Positions 41,699 to 50,848 of a stretch of DNA of 64,000 nt are shown here, in pieces; position 1 is the first letter of the stretch; every line of letters starts with the position of its first letter. Below the pieces are notes generated by a model. The model was not told the origin of the DNA. It did not search any database and saw only the letters and a list, made by a program, of their open reading frames with translations. The stretch spans positions 62,001 to 126,000 of the forward strand of contig CATJTQ010000130.1 in NCBI GenBank assembly GCA_949743325.1, in the 5' to 3' direction. Both the position numbers and the translations under genes were made by a program. Source of the DNA: an uncultured Lachnospiraceae bacterium. GTDB lineage: Bacteria; Bacillota; Clostridia; Lachnospirales; Lachnospiraceae.

Positions 41699-42676
41699 AT
41701 GTCAATAAATATTTCAGCTGACACTATGTTAAAGCAGCTTAATGCTACTGGTTCGTATTCATTCACAATCCATAAAGAGAGAAGAAGTATAAATGAATAT
41801 AAGCTTTCAGCAAAAGATCATTGTGATATATTTACAAAATCTTTAAGGAATCTAAAAAAAATTGACACTGATTCAAAGGCAAACAGAACAAATATGAAGA
41901 AACATATTAAAAATATTGTCAATTCATATAACGACTTACTAGATAGTTCTGAAAATATTAACTCTAAAAGCTTTACACGCCGTATGGAAAAATTAGATAA
42001 GCTTTTAGATGACTATTCTGATGAATTACAAGAATTAGGAATAACCAAAAATTCTAAAGGAAAATTATCTTTCAGCAAATTAAAAATAGACTATATGGAA
42101 GACACAAAAGCTTTTGAGTCGGTATTTGGAAAAGATAGTGATTTTTCAATGAAATTTGATAAATATACTAAGTCAATAAAATCCAGCGTCAGCGATAATT
42201 TAATTCAGACTATTAACATCTCTAACCGCACTACGGTTGATATTGAAAAAGATAAAATACTAATGGCAAACTCAGCAAATTCTCTTTCAACTTACATAAA
42301 GCTTTTTTCAAATGCTGAAAATAAAGATTCTTCTTTAACTTATATTAAAGAAATTATGACATCTTTTAATAAAATTTTTGATAATAACGAGAATGACACT
42401 AATTTACCAATACTTGAATCTTTAAGTGGATTGATGAAAGATAATTCTGAAAAATTAAGAGACATTGGTATAGAATTTGATGAAGATAAGAATTCACTCT
42501 CATTTTCTCCTGAAAGTGATTCTTTTGAAGATGGCGAAACAATATTCAGCTCTAATTATGATAAAGCCCTATCATTATTTAATGGAGATTTCGGCAGCAA
42601 ATTAACTTCTTACTCAAATGACCTCTTCTGCCAATTATTGGAGACATCAAAACACAACATCAATTTAAAAGCATAA
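41699..42676 (+). CDS. Protein with two FliD-C-terminus-like repeats, function unknown
   Basis: 325 residues, AAGGAGG upstream. No signal peptide or membrane segments. Two modules of similar design: residues ~68-140 (IVNSYNDLLDSSENINSKSF, ELGITKNSKGKLSFSKL) and ~225-310 (IMTSFNKIFDNNENDTNLPI, DIGIEFDEDKNSLSFSP). Both resemble the helical part of flagellar cap FliD (YNxL..., LxxIGIxxxxxGxLxxD) that follows its beta domains. It is not FliD itself, as the variable domain and typical ends are missing. It may be a stand-alone relative of unknown role. The MATE gene is 72 bp upstream. Confidence 0.6.
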   Translation: MSINISADTMLKQLNATGSYSFTIHKERRSINEYKLSAKDHCDIFTKSLRNLKKIDTDSKANRTNMKKHIKNIVNSYNDLLDSSENINSKSFTRRMEKLDKLLDDYSDELQELGITKNSKGKLSFSKLKIDYMEDTKAFESVFGKDSDFSMKFDKYTKSIKSSVSDNLIQTINISNRTTVDIEKDKILMANSANSLSTYIKLFSNAENKDSSLTYIKEIMTSFNKIFDNNENDTNLPILESLSGLMKDNSEKLRDIGIEFDEDKNSLSFSPESDSFEDGETIFSSNYDKALSLFNGDFGSKLTSYSNDLFCQLLETSKHNINLKA

Positions 42677-42771
42677 TTTAGTATTACAAAGCAGCAAAAA
42701 AACAACTTTATCATCTCAATAAATTATGAAATAATCGAATATTGCAGTTTTACATAAACTGTATTAAAATT

Positions 42772-42835
42772 TATGCTCCCTTTCAATTATACAAGTGATT
42801 TTACATAAAACACTTTATAATAGAAAGGGAGCATA
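42772..42835. repeat. 20-bp near-perfect inverted repeat between converging genes
   Basis: TATGCTCCCTTTCAATTATA (42772-42791) pairs with 42816-42835 with one mismatch, around a 24-base loop with further pairing (AAGTG/CACTT). It is followed by ATGCCAAAAAACAAATTATT, a nine-codon frame after which there is a stop. The rest of 42677-42966 shows nothing else. Could be a terminator for the FliD-like gene or the end of a lost insertion element. Confidence 0.6.
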
Positions 42836-42966
42836 ATTTATGCCAAAAAACAAATTATTCACACCCTAAAGGACTATTTTGTATGGTAAAATTGGATCTG
42901 ATTGGCTATTGCTGGTAAAAATCTATACATGCGATTTAAACCAAATAATTTTAAACGAAAAAATAA

Positions 42967-43974
42967 TTACACTCCGCCTCCAGAAACATCCAAAGCTTTC
43001 ATGCTTCCTGTATTAATAAGTCTCCAATGTCCATCACCATTATCAATTACTGTCCACTTCTGTGCAGAAGATGAATTATTAGTAAATGTCTGTATTCTTG
43101 TACCGTTCTCTTTACCGCCGCCCGCACACTCTACTCTCAGTGTCTCATTTACATATGGTACTATCATTACAGGTGCAACAAATGAAGGCACATAACCATC
43201 ATACTGTTTTAATTTGAATTTCTGCGCCTTGCTTCCATTGGCTTTATATACACGTACAAGCGCTCCGCTAGAAACACTGCCGCCCTCAACATCAAGCATA
43301 AGTCCGCAGGCTTTATTCATCAGACCTATAGTGCCATCAGAATTATGAATAATTTTCCACAACTGAGCATCTGTAGCATTATTGTCATAAAGCTGAACCT
43401 TTGCCTGCTCAATCTCACTATTAGAGTTAATCTTTTTATTTAAAACTGCTTCAGCTATCTTTTTTCCAAAATCATCTGCGCCTATGTCTTTATATAAATT
43501 ATAATCTTTGGTGCTGTCACAGAAAAATGTCTCCACAAGTATATTGGCACCACCGTTTGTTATTCCCTTCAACACACCTAAATCTGTTCTAATCTTTTTT
43601 CCTCGATTGACAAAACCTAAAGAGCTGACATTAGTACAAATTCTGTCCGCTATTTTATATGACTCACTGTTCCATGAGTATACAAGACATTCCGTTCCAT
43701 AAGCGCTTCCATTATATGAATTAAGATGAATTGAAATGTTGGCTGTCACACCATTATAAGAATTAATCTTCTTTTTTATTTCAGAAATAACCGCTGACTG
43801 ACTTCTGCCGCTGTCAACTGTACAGTCATAAACTTCATGTCCGCTCATTCTTAAATACTTTATAACAGAATCCTTTATCTTTCTATTTTCTACTGATTCT
43901 CTGCACAGACCAACTGCACCGCTGTATAAATTACCATCTGCCGCATGACCCGCATGCACAGTAAATTTTGACAT
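42967..43974 (-). CDS. N-acetylmuramoyl-L-alanine amidase with ricin-type lectin domain (C-terminus short)
   Basis: 335 residues from ATG 43974 (AGGGTGA upstream). Amidase_3 domain: KFTVHAGHAADG with zinc His, Glu in LCRESVENRKIKDSVI, NISIHLNSYNGSAYGTECLV, and ILVETFFCD with the catalytic Glu. Residues ~195-335 are a ricin B-like lectin (QLWKIIHNSDGTIGLMNKAC, AQKFKLKQYDG, AQKWTVIDNGDGHWRLINTG, SMKALDVSGGG). The lectin stops in the middle of its third repeat at ALDVSGGGV. No signal peptide is seen. It cuts the amide between muramic acid and peptide. The lack of a signal suggests phage-like release or non-classical export. Possible C-terminal truncation. Confidence 0.88.
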   Translation of the reverse strand: MSKFTVHAGHAADGNLYSGAVGLCRESVENRKIKDSVIKYLRMSGHEVYDCTVDSGRSQSAVISEIKKKINSYNGVTANISIHLNSYNGSAYGTECLVYSWNSESYKIADRICTNVSSLGFVNRGKKIRTDLGVLKGITNGGANILVETFFCDSTKDYNLYKDIGADDFGKKIAEAVLNKKINSNSEIEQAKVQLYDNNATDAQLWKIIHNSDGTIGLMNKACGLMLDVEGGSVSSGALVRVYKANGSKAQKFKLKQYDGYVPSFVAPVMIVPYVNETLRVECAGGGKENGTRIQTFTNNSSSAQKWTVIDNGDGHWRLINTGSMKALDVSGGGV

Positions 43975-44070
43975 TTGCATTCACCCTTTCTTTAAAGATA
44001 ATAAGATATATTACAAAAAATCACCTAATATATCTGTATGTCAAATATTTTACTGTGTGCATAAAAAACA

Positions 44071-45438
44071 CTAATTACCCGTTATTTTTCTAGCAACATA
44101 AACTCCGCTGGCAGAAGCATGGGAAAGCGAGTGTGTCACACCGCTTCCGTCTCCTATAACATACAATCCTTTATGACAGCTCTCCAAGTTATTATCCAGC
44201 TCAACTTCCATATTGTAAAATTTAACTTCAACACCATACAAAAGTGTATCTTCATTTGCTGTTCCCAATGCAATCTTATCAAGCGCATATATCATTTCTA
44301 TTATTCCATCTAAAATCCTCTTTGGCAGTACTAGGCTTAAATCTCCTGGAGTTGCCGATAATGTAGGAGTTACAAGACCTTCCTCGATACGTTTCTCATT
44401 ACTTCTGCGTCCGCGTACCAAATCTCCGAACCTTTGTACAATTACTCCTCCTCCAAGCATATTAGAAAGTTTAGCAATACTCTCACCATACTCGTTGCTG
44501 TCCTTAAACGGCTCCGAAAAATGTTTGGCGACAAGCAGCGCAAAATTAGTATTCTCAGTCTGCTTTGCCTTATCTTCATAGCTATGTCCATTTACCGTAA
44601 TTATACCATTAGTATTCTCATTAACTACAATTCCGTTTGGATTCATACAAAAAGTCCTGACATTATCTTCAAACTTCTCAGTACGATATACAATCTTACT
44701 CTCATATAACTCGTCTGTTAAATGAGAAAAAATAACTGCAGGCAACTCAACCCTCACTCCTAAATCAACCCTATTTGATTTAGTTGCAATATTTAACTCT
44801 TTACAGATTTTCTCCATCCATTTACTGCCGCTTCTTCCAACTGAAACTACGCATTTATCACAAAAATATTCTTTTTCTTTACTTACTACACAAAATCCAT
44901 TATTTAACACTTTTATTTCTGATACAGGCGATTCAAAATAAAAGTCAACTTTATCTCTAAGTTCATTGTACAATTGTCCCAAAACTACAAGATTGTTGTC
45001 TGTTCCCAAATGACGCACCGACGCATCCAGCAGCTTTAATTTATTTTGCAGACATTTTTTCTTTAAATCTGTCCCTGCAGTAGAATAAAGTCGGCTTCCG
45101 GCACCGCCGTGTGACATATTTATCTCATCTACATAATGCATCAGCTCTGTAGCCTGTTTTTTTCCTATGTATTGAAAAAGCGTACCTCCAAAATCATTGG
45201 TAATATTATATTTCCCATCAGAAAATGCACCAGCTCCGCCAAATCCACTCATAATTGAACATGATTTACAGCCCACACATTTTTTTACATGCTCTCCATC
45301 AATTGGACAATGCCTTTTCGCCAATTCATATCCTGCTTCAAATACTGCAACACTCAGATTAGCATCCTGCTTTGCTAATTCATATGCAGTAAATATACCT
45401 CCTGGTCCGGAACCAATAATAATTATATCATATTTCAT
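44071..45438 (-). CDS. NAD(P)/FAD-dependent oxidoreductase (COG2509-type)
   Basis: 455 residues from ATG 45438 (AAGGAGG upstream). The N-terminal Rossmann motif IIIGSGPGGIFTAYELAK binds FAD, followed by a Cys cluster (CPIDGEHVKKCVGCKSCSIM) and SGFGGAGAFSDGKYN. The C-terminal LYVIGDGSGVTHSLSHASAS is the second FAD contact. The family is called uncharacterised FAD-dependent dehydrogenase, common in anaerobic Clostridia, with substrate unknown. The Cys cluster may hold iron-sulfur or redox Cys. Confidence 0.88.
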   Translation of the reverse strand: MKYDIIIIGSGPGGIFTAYELAKQDANLSVAVFEAGYELAKRHCPIDGEHVKKCVGCKSCSIMSGFGGAGAFSDGKYNITNDFGGTLFQYIGKKQATELMHYVDEINMSHGGAGSRLYSTAGTDLKKKCLQNKLKLLDASVRHLGTDNNLVVLGQLYNELRDKVDFYFESPVSEIKVLNNGFCVVSKEKEYFCDKCVVSVGRSGSKWMEKICKELNIATKSNRVDLGVRVELPAVIFSHLTDELYESKIVYRTEKFEDNVRTFCMNPNGIVVNENTNGIITVNGHSYEDKAKQTENTNFALLVAKHFSEPFKDSNEYGESIAKLSNMLGGGVIVQRFGDLVRGRRSNEKRIEEGLVTPTLSATPGDLSLVLPKRILDGIIEMIYALDKIALGTANEDTLLYGVEVKFYNMEVELDNNLESCHKGLYVIGDGSGVTHSLSHASASGVYVARKITGN

Positions 45439-45663
45439 ACACATTCCCTCCTTTAATTAATTATATTGAGATAAATAATTATAGTCAAGATGAAAAACCT
45501 TATCTATTGTAATAGTTTGAAGTATATGCTATACTTACAGCAATTAAAGCGCTTTTGTTAAAATCACCAAGATATAATTTTAATTTGATTTATATGACAA
45601 TTATTATTTCAGAATACCTTACATCAAATAAAACTGTTATAAAATTTACTGGAGTTGAAAAAT

Positions 45664-46077
45664 ATGTGGTTTGTTTTTGCTTTATGTTCATCTATCTTTG
45701 CAGCGCTTACATCTATATTAGCTAAAATAGGAATTAATAATGTAAATTCTACGCTGGCTACAGCTATACGAACCTCTGTAGTTTTACTAATGTCATGGGG
45801 AATGGTATTTATTACAAATACCCATAATGGTATCTTTGATATTAGCAAAAAAAGCTGGATTTTTATAATTTTATCCGGCATAGCTACCGGAGCTTCATGG
45901 TTATGTTATTATAGAGCGCTTCAAATTGGTGAAGCGTCTAAAGTAATTCCTATTGATAAATTAAGTATTGTAATAACAATGCTGCTTGCAGCAATAATAC
46001 TTCATGAGCAATTCACAGTTAAATCAATTATAGGATGTATTCTTATTACAATAGGAACATTACTTATGGTACTATAA
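45664..46077 (+). CDS. EamA/DMT-type transporter, single-domain
   Basis: 137 residues from ATG 45664 (GGAG nine bases upstream; an in-frame TTG three codons earlier is an alternative). Five membrane segments: WFVFALCSSIFAALTSILAK, then LATAIRTSVVLLMSWGMVFI, WIFIILSGIATGASWLCYYR, ASKVIPIDKLSIVITMLLAA, SIIGCILITIGTLLMVL. One EamA domain of half size, as in paired or dimeric DMT transporters. Substrate unknown. A hairpin follows at 46081-46126. Confidence 0.85.
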   Translation: MWFVFALCSSIFAALTSILAKIGINNVNSTLATAIRTSVVLLMSWGMVFITNTHNGIFDISKKSWIFIILSGIATGASWLCYYRALQIGEASKVIPIDKLSIVITMLLAAIILHEQFTVKSIIGCILITIGTLLMVL

Positions 46078-46080
46078 ATA

Positions 46081-46126
46081 ATATAATCAAATCCCCCACA
46101 ACAATCAGCGAGGGATTTGATTATAT
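46081..46126 (+). terminator. Perfect 15-bp-stem hairpin after the EamA gene
   Basis: ATATAATCAAATCCC (46081-46095) is the exact reverse complement of 46112-46126, starting 4 bases after the stop. There is no long T-run, so it may also protect the 3' end of the tRNA transcript coming from the opposite strand. Confidence 0.7.
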
Positions 46127-46200
46127 AACAATAAAGGCACTGCAGCATTAGAAATATAAATCACTAACGCAACAGTACCTCTATATTCATTGCTTCAAAA

Positions 46201-46272
46201 GCTGCTAACCGGAATCGAACCGGTGACCTCAACACTACCAATGTTGCGCACTGCCGACTGTGCTATAGCAGC
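46201..46272 (-). tRNA. tRNA-Thr (anticodon GGT)
   Basis: Folds on the minus strand with acceptor GCTGCTA/TAGCAGC, D arm GCACAGTCGGCAGTGC, anticodon stem CAACA/TGTTG with loop TTGGTAG, and T arm ACCGG TTCGATT CCGGT. The anticodon GGT reads ACC/ACU. CCA is not encoded. Confidence 0.93.
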
Positions 46273-46348
46273 AAGCTTTGCCAATGCTCTCTTAAACACT
46301 ATAGTAGTCTATCATATATCACCTTAAAAAGCAAGTAAATTTAAAAAC

Positions 46349-46993
46349 TTACAGACAAAATGTTCCAGGACAGCATAAATTACAAAACATCAACCCCAGA
46401 CAAAATCTACTGCATGATCCTGAATCCATTGTAAATATATCTCCATAACTGCTTCCCATATCCTGATACCACTCTCCTCCGCTTTCTAATTGCTGAAGCA
46501 GCCTACGGTATTGTACATTATTAGGGTCCAGATCCACAGCATGCCTAGCATATTCCATCGCTTTAACATTATTTCCTATTCCTGCATTTGCATATGCACT
46601 TAAATAGAACCATTTAGCATTTTTATTAGAAATAGAATTAAGTACATTAATTGCTTCTTTAAAAGAGCGCGAACGAATATAATTTTGTGCAGCTCTATAA
46701 TACATTTCATCTTGAGTTTCATAACTTCCGGCATGTGACTGTCCATAATTTCCAAACCCTCCAAAATCACCAAAACCGCCGGAAAATCCGCCAAAATTAC
46801 CATTGCCCTGTTTCTCATCCATTACAGACTGATATGCCTGCTGTACTTGCTTAAATTTTTCTTCAATCTTGTCCCTGTTAGGATTGTTAATATTTGAATC
46901 TGGATGGTATTTGCGGCTTAAATTCCGATATGCCCTTTTTATCTCCTCTTCAGAAGCGCTTCTAGGCACTCCTAACACTTGATACGGATCCAT
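46349..46993 (-). CDS. DnaJ-domain protein with TPR-like region and Cys-rich tail
   Basis: 214 residues. J domain at residues 1-60 ([28 protein letters not shown] with the HPD motif), a Gly/Phe-rich linker ([20 protein letters not shown]), helical repeats of TPR type ([40 protein letters not shown]), and a C-terminus with seven Cys in 23 residues ([20 protein letters not shown]). It is a co-chaperone that would recruit DnaK to a partner. The tail may bind metal or lie at the membrane. Directly downstream of DUF5685. Confidence 0.88.
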   Translation of the reverse strand: MDPYQVLGVPRSASEEEIKRAYRNLSRKYHPDSNINNPNRDKIEEKFKQVQQAYQSVMDEKQGNGNFGGFSGGFGDFGGFGNYGQSHAGSYETQDEMYYRAAQNYIRSRSFKEAINVLNSISNKNAKWFYLSAYANAGIGNNVKAMEYARHAVDLDPNNVQYRRLLQQLESGGEWYQDMGSSYGDIFTMDSGSCSRFCLGLMFCNLCCPGTFCL

Positions 46994-47012
46994 AACTAAT
47001 TTCCTTCTGTCT

Positions 47013-47843
47013 TTAATTATTTTCTTTCTTCTTAGTTTTAACTAAATTGTATTTTGTCCATACACCAGAATACAATATATTTCTTAATATCTCTATATTT
47101 TCTATTATTGGCAAATATTCAAATGATTTGCAGCACTCTGCCATCATACTCACTAAAATTTTTTGTATCGTTTCATTATAATTATCTTTATTCTCATAGC
47201 ATCTCAGAGGATTGTAACAGTTTTTCTCTTTATCTCTATCCAAATCCTCATAAGCATCTAGTATGTATATAAATTTACCAAGAAAAAATCCCATATTTGA
47301 TAAAGCTTCACTAAAAACATCATCATTTACAATAAAAATCTCTCTCATTATAGTTCCAAAAGAACCTGAAACCTTATCTAAATCATCATTGTCTTCCCTT
47401 TCAAACAAAGATAACTCTTTCATTTTTTCTTTAATTATCTCTGTCTTTTGCGGATATTTATCTTCTATCATTAAGGCTTTTTTTCTTATTATTTTAGAGT
47501 AAATATATGCTTTTTTTCTTTTCTCATCATTCCAGTCGTCAATACATTTTAAATATGCAAGGTAAACATTCATATCCGCAGCATATTCAATATATTTATT
47601 ATTAAAATATCTTTGACGTTTAAACGGATGAACAATACAACGTCTGCAATTACATTCACCCATAGGTTCATAGAGACCTGAAAGCAGAATTGCAAGGAAT
47701 GTCAAATCATAATTGACGCATAATCTTGAAAAAAAACCATAATTATTTTTTATCGTTTTGCATAATCCGCAGTAATATGAGCGGTACTTATCAAAATCTT
47801 TAAATTTCATCTCAGGCTTATTAATTAATACATAACCAAACAT
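47013..47843 (-). CDS. DUF5685-family protein
   Basis: 276 residues from ATG 47843 (AAGGAGC upstream). [40 protein letters not shown], a Cys cluster [20 protein letters not shown], and a helical C-terminus with [20 protein letters not shown]. Its helical DxxxDxxxD layout resembles all-helical prenyl-synthase-like folds, but the role is unknown. DUF5685 occurs next to DnaJ-like genes in Lachnospiraceae. It lies between the zinc-ribbon membrane gene and the dnaJ-like gene, with which it forms a three-gene operon. Confidence 0.82.
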   Translation of the reverse strand: MFGYVLINKPEMKFKDFDKYRSYYCGLCKTIKNNYGFFSRLCVNYDLTFLAILLSGLYEPMGECNCRRCIVHPFKRQRYFNNKYIEYAADMNVYLAYLKCIDDWNDEKRKKAYIYSKIIRKKALMIEDKYPQKTEIIKEKMKELSLFEREDNDDLDKVSGSFGTIMREIFIVNDDVFSEALSNMGFFLGKFIYILDAYEDLDRDKEKNCYNPLRCYENKDNYNETIQKILVSMMAECCKSFEYLPIIENIEILRNILYSGVWTKYNLVKTKKKENN

Positions 47844-47854
47844 AAAACTGCTCC

Positions 47855-48256
47855 TTAAGTTGTACGCTGAAAATTTGCCCTGCACTTAGGACAAGTAATT
47901 TCAACTCTCCCATGCCCCCTCGGTACACGAACCTGCTGCTTACATGATGGACATTTGAAAAATTTATAAGTTTTTCGCTGTTCCCACATTTTCTTATAAC
48001 GAGCAAAAAAACCACGCAGACGAAAAGTAATGTTTATATATTTTGTATTTTCTGCCGAACGTTTGGCATAGTCTCTGGAAAACATACGATAATAAGAATA
48101 GACAAGTATTGCTATGGCAAATAGACTTATATATCTGCTTGTAAACCATGAAATAATAAGCACTACAAGAGCTGCAAACATTAAAAACATATTAAACTTA
48201 TCATTTCCATATCGCCCATACATAAACCTCTGAAGCTTTTCACGAAAATTGCCCAT
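47855..48256 (-). CDS. Membrane protein with C-terminal zinc ribbon
   Basis: 133 residues. Two membrane segments (FNMFLMFAALVVLIISWFTS, RYISLFAIAILVYSYYRMF), a basic cytoplasmic region, then a zinc ribbon FKCPSCKQQVRVPRGHGRVE-ITCPKCRANF with two CxxC pairs. First gene of the operon with DUF5685 and the DnaJ-like gene. Co-occurrence suggests a membrane-recruited protein quality step, which is inference. 48257-48428 upstream shows no gene. Confidence 0.82.
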   Translation of the reverse strand: MGNFREKLQRFMYGRYGNDKFNMFLMFAALVVLIISWFTSRYISLFAIAILVYSYYRMFSRDYAKRSAENTKYINITFRLRGFFARYKKMWEQRKTYKFFKCPSCKQQVRVPRGHGRVEITCPKCRANFQRTT

Positions 48257-48428
48257 AAATCAGCACCTCCAACTTTGCAATTATATCCAAATAATCTTTT
48301 TAACAGATTATAACCAACAGTTATGTTTTAATTGTGTTCAAGTAATAAATTTTTATTAATATAAATTATATCAATTACAATTTTCACAGCCACATGTATA
48401 TTTAAAAATAAGACGTACAAAATATTTA

Positions 48429-49046
48429 TTAATCTGAATCCCTCACAGAAAATATACAGCCGCAGTAGTTTTGTCTATACATACCATACTCATTAGATAT
48501 TTCAGATGAACGCTTATATCCGTTTTTTTTCTTAAAGTCAGAATATAGATATTTAATTCCATATTTTCTTGCAATTTCTAATCCTATTTCATTTAATTTA
48601 GTGGCATTTTTTAACGGACTTATTGACAATGTCGTTGTAAAATAGTCAACCCCTTTATTGACAGCATATTTTGCTGTTTCCTCAAGCCTTAATCTGTAAC
48701 ATAAAAAGCAGCGTTCTCCTCCTTCTTGGCATTTCTCATATCCCTTAACTGTTTCATAAAATCTATTCGTATCATAATGACCCTCAATAAAGCTTACAGT
48801 ATTTTTTACAGGAAATTTTTTTATAAACTCCTGCTGTTCTAACACCCTCTTTTCATATTCCTCCTGTGGATAAATATTAGGGTTATAATACAAAACAGTA
48901 ATTTTAAAATACTCAGATAAATATTCTATACAGTAACTGCTGCAGGGAGCACAGCAACTGTGCAGAAGAAGTGTTGGAACAATGCCTTCATTCTGTATTT
49001 TATTTATTTCCTTTTCCATCTCTTTTTGATAATTTATTACATTCAT
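48429..49046 (-). CDS. queH: Epoxyqueuosine reductase, QueH type
   Basis: 205 residues from ATG 49046. HSCCAPCSSYCIEYLSEYFK holds the CCxPC motif, RCFLCYRLRLEETAKYAVNK the second Cys pair, YCGCIFS the C-terminal pair, for a 4Fe-4S cluster and a metal. QueH performs the last step of queuosine synthesis in tRNA, replacing the B12 enzyme QueG. It is a single gene, not clustered with other queuosine genes. The tRNA-Thr lying on the opposite strand upstream is not a queuosine-modified tRNA. Confidence 0.92.
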   Translation of the reverse strand: MNVINYQKEMEKEINKIQNEGIVPTLLLHSCCAPCSSYCIEYLSEYFKITVLYYNPNIYPQEEYEKRVLEQQEFIKKFPVKNTVSFIEGHYDTNRFYETVKGYEKCQEGGERCFLCYRLRLEETAKYAVNKGVDYFTTTLSISPLKNATKLNEIGLEIARKYGIKYLYSDFKKKNGYKRSSEISNEYGMYRQNYCGCIFSVRDSD

Positions 49047-49153
49047 TTGCCATAATACTCCTAAAAACACTTGCACAACAATAACTTTTATGCTAAAATG
49101 ATTTGGTACTTTTAAAGTGCATACCTTTTAGTAATATGCACTTATTTAAATAT

Positions 49154-49226
49154 GCTTCCGTGGCTCAGTTGGTAGAGCAATTGATTCGTAATCAATAGAT
49201 CGTGGGTTCGAGTCCCATCGGAAGCT
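49154..49226 (+). tRNA. tRNA-Thr (anticodon CGT)
   Basis: Acceptor GCTTCCG/CGGAAGC, D arm GCTCAGTTGGTAGAGC, anticodon stem ATTGA/TCAAT with loop TTCGTAA, T arm GTGGG TTCGAGT CCCAT. Anticodon CGT reads ACG. The discriminator is T at 49226 and no CCA is encoded. The truncated fic reading frame on the other strand ends two bases away. Confidence 0.93.
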
Positions 49227-49227
49227 T

Positions 49228-49593
49228 TTATTTTATAATATTTCCTTCTCTAAAAGGATGTGCAATATTCATTTCAACATACTTTTCTATAATCTCATCA
49301 AATGTTGTCTGCGGCATACTGTCAATATGATTCAATGATGCTTCCAAATACATCACAGGCGCAAATCTAAAATTTCCTTTTGCGATATTAACATTCCGTA
49401 TAGTACCTGCAAAATCATAAATCTCTTCAAAAAGGAACTTATGAATCTTTGCAAGACTTTTAAAACTTCCAACTTCCAAATCATCAATAATATTCCTCTC
49501 AAACAACTCTATAGCCCTTAATTTACTAATACGTTCTTCTTCTCTCGCCAATTCTGACGATTCAGTTATCCCTAATTTATTTTGCAGTGCCAT
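49228..49593 (-). pseudogene. Truncated Fic-family gene cut off at the tRNA-Thr 3' end
   Basis: 121 residues: [60 protein letters not shown], then the Fic signature HPFREGN. A normal Fic motif goes on HPFREGNGRxxR with the nucleotide-binding Gly-Arg-Arg, followed by about 60-80 more residues. Here the frame ends as [14 protein letters not shown] at 49228, next to the tRNA end at 49226. The catalytic His is retained, but the anion hole and last helices are absent, so AMP transfer is very unlikely. No antitoxin partner is seen. This looks like a deletion or island breakpoint at a tRNA 3' end. Confidence 0.85.
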
Positions 49594-49707
49594 TTATATC
49601 CTCCAACTTAAAATTAAATTTGCCCTTCAAAGCCTTTGAATAATTATCTGCAGCAAACGTCCATTATCCATATACACATGTCTGTTATTCTCATTGTTTT
49701 CGGGTAT

Positions 49708-49747
49708 AAAGCGGATATCTAACTTCAATAAGTATGATATCCGCTCT
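49708..49747. terminator. Terminator after the mscS gene
   Basis: AAAGCGGATATC pairs with GATATCCGCT, ten or more bp with a short loop. It is downstream of mscS on the minus strand and followed by TTATAC. In 49594-49765 nothing else is visible. Confidence 0.72.
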
Positions 49748-49765
49748 TTCGTATGTGTATTGCAA

Positions 49766-50740
49766 CTATTGTAATAAATGAACATCTAGCTGATTATATG
49801 GAATTTCTATTCCTTTTTCATCAAAAGTGAGCTTGATTTTCTCAGTCAGTGTCCACTTCGCATCCCAATAATCTTCTGTATTAACCCATATACGAAGCCC
49901 CAAACTCACCTCACTTGCAGCAAGCTCATTTACAAATACATTGATATCTTTATCTTTAAGAATTTTATCATAATTTTGTGCAATGTCCAACAAAATATTT
50001 TTTGCAAGCTGTAAATCTGAATTATAACTTATGCCCACACACAAATCCACTCTTCTTATATCCTGCGATGTAACATTTGTTATATTGCTGTTTGACAAGG
50101 TTCCATTCGGAATATATATAAGTTTATTGTCAGCTGTAACGAGCTTAGTATAAAATATATGAATCTCTGCAACAGTTCCTTCCTCATTGGCAATAATGTA
50201 ATCTCCTACTTTAAAAGGTTTCAGCAAGAGAATAAGCACTCCGCCTGCAAAATTTGCAAGACTTCCCTGAAGTGCTAAACCAACTGCCAAACCTGCAGAA
50301 CCAACAATTGCCATCAACGATGAAGCTTCAATTCCAAACCTGCTTATAATAATAACGATAAGTAAAAAATACATAATTGCATTTACTAAAGCATCTAAAA
50401 ACTGCATTACTCCAATATCTGCATTTGCTTTTGTCAAAGATCTCTTAACAATTTTTCTTACAGTCTTAATTATTTTTTTGCCAATAAAGAAAATTATTAT
50501 AGCTACTAAAATTCTTATTCCAAAAGAAATCATGTCAGGTACATGATTCATAACATATTCTATAAAAATATTTGTCTGTTCCTGAACTCCTTCAATATTT
50601 TCAGATACAGTTTCAATAACATCTTCCGCCACATCCTCAACACTTGTATCAGAGACAATAACATCAGACGTCGGAGTGGCCGCAATAGAATTAGAAATTA
50701 CAGACGATGCACTTGTGGCAGTAATAGCAAGCCAACTCAT
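49766..50740 (-). CDS. Small-conductance mechanosensitive channel (MscS family)
   Basis: 324 residues. An unusual N-terminal Ser/Thr/Val-rich stretch (residues 1-55) precedes the channel. Membrane helices follow, including FGIRILVAIIIFFIGKKIIK and the pore helix SSLMAIVGSAGLAVGLALQG SLANFAGG. The cytoplasmic beta domain has LKPFKVGDYIIANEEGTVAE and IHIFYTKLVTADNKLIYIPN. It opens under membrane tension and releases solutes on osmotic downshift. Length is typical for MscS from Firmicutes with an extended N-terminus. Confidence 0.93.
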   Translation of the reverse strand: MSWLAITATSASSVISNSIAATPTSDVIVSDTSVEDVAEDVIETVSENIEGVQEQTNIFIEYVMNHVPDMISFGIRILVAIIIFFIGKKIIKTVRKIVKRSLTKANADIGVMQFLDALVNAIMYFLLIVIIISRFGIEASSLMAIVGSAGLAVGLALQGSLANFAGGVLILLLKPFKVGDYIIANEEGTVAEIHIFYTKLVTADNKLIYIPNGTLSNSNITNVTSQDIRRVDLCVGISYNSDLQLAKNILLDIAQNYDKILKDKDINVFVNELAASEVSLGLRIWVNTEDYWDAKWTLTEKIKLTFDEKGIEIPYNQLDVHLLQ

Positions 50741-50848
50741 AAAATATCACCTCTTTATTTAAATTATAAACAATAAAACATTAGTTTAAAATCTATATAA
50801 ACATGTCTATTGTACTAATTTCTTGCAGAAATAAATATATAAATTTAT

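Noticed and set aside
42772..42835. Inverted repeat as the end of an intact insertion sequence
   Set aside because: No transposase frame beside it beyond nine codons and no target duplication visible; kept only as an inverted repeat.
46201..46272. tRNA-Thr as attachment site of the element
   Set aside because: The 20-bp direct repeat in the GGGtGRT gene accounts for both ends; no tRNA sequence is repeated.
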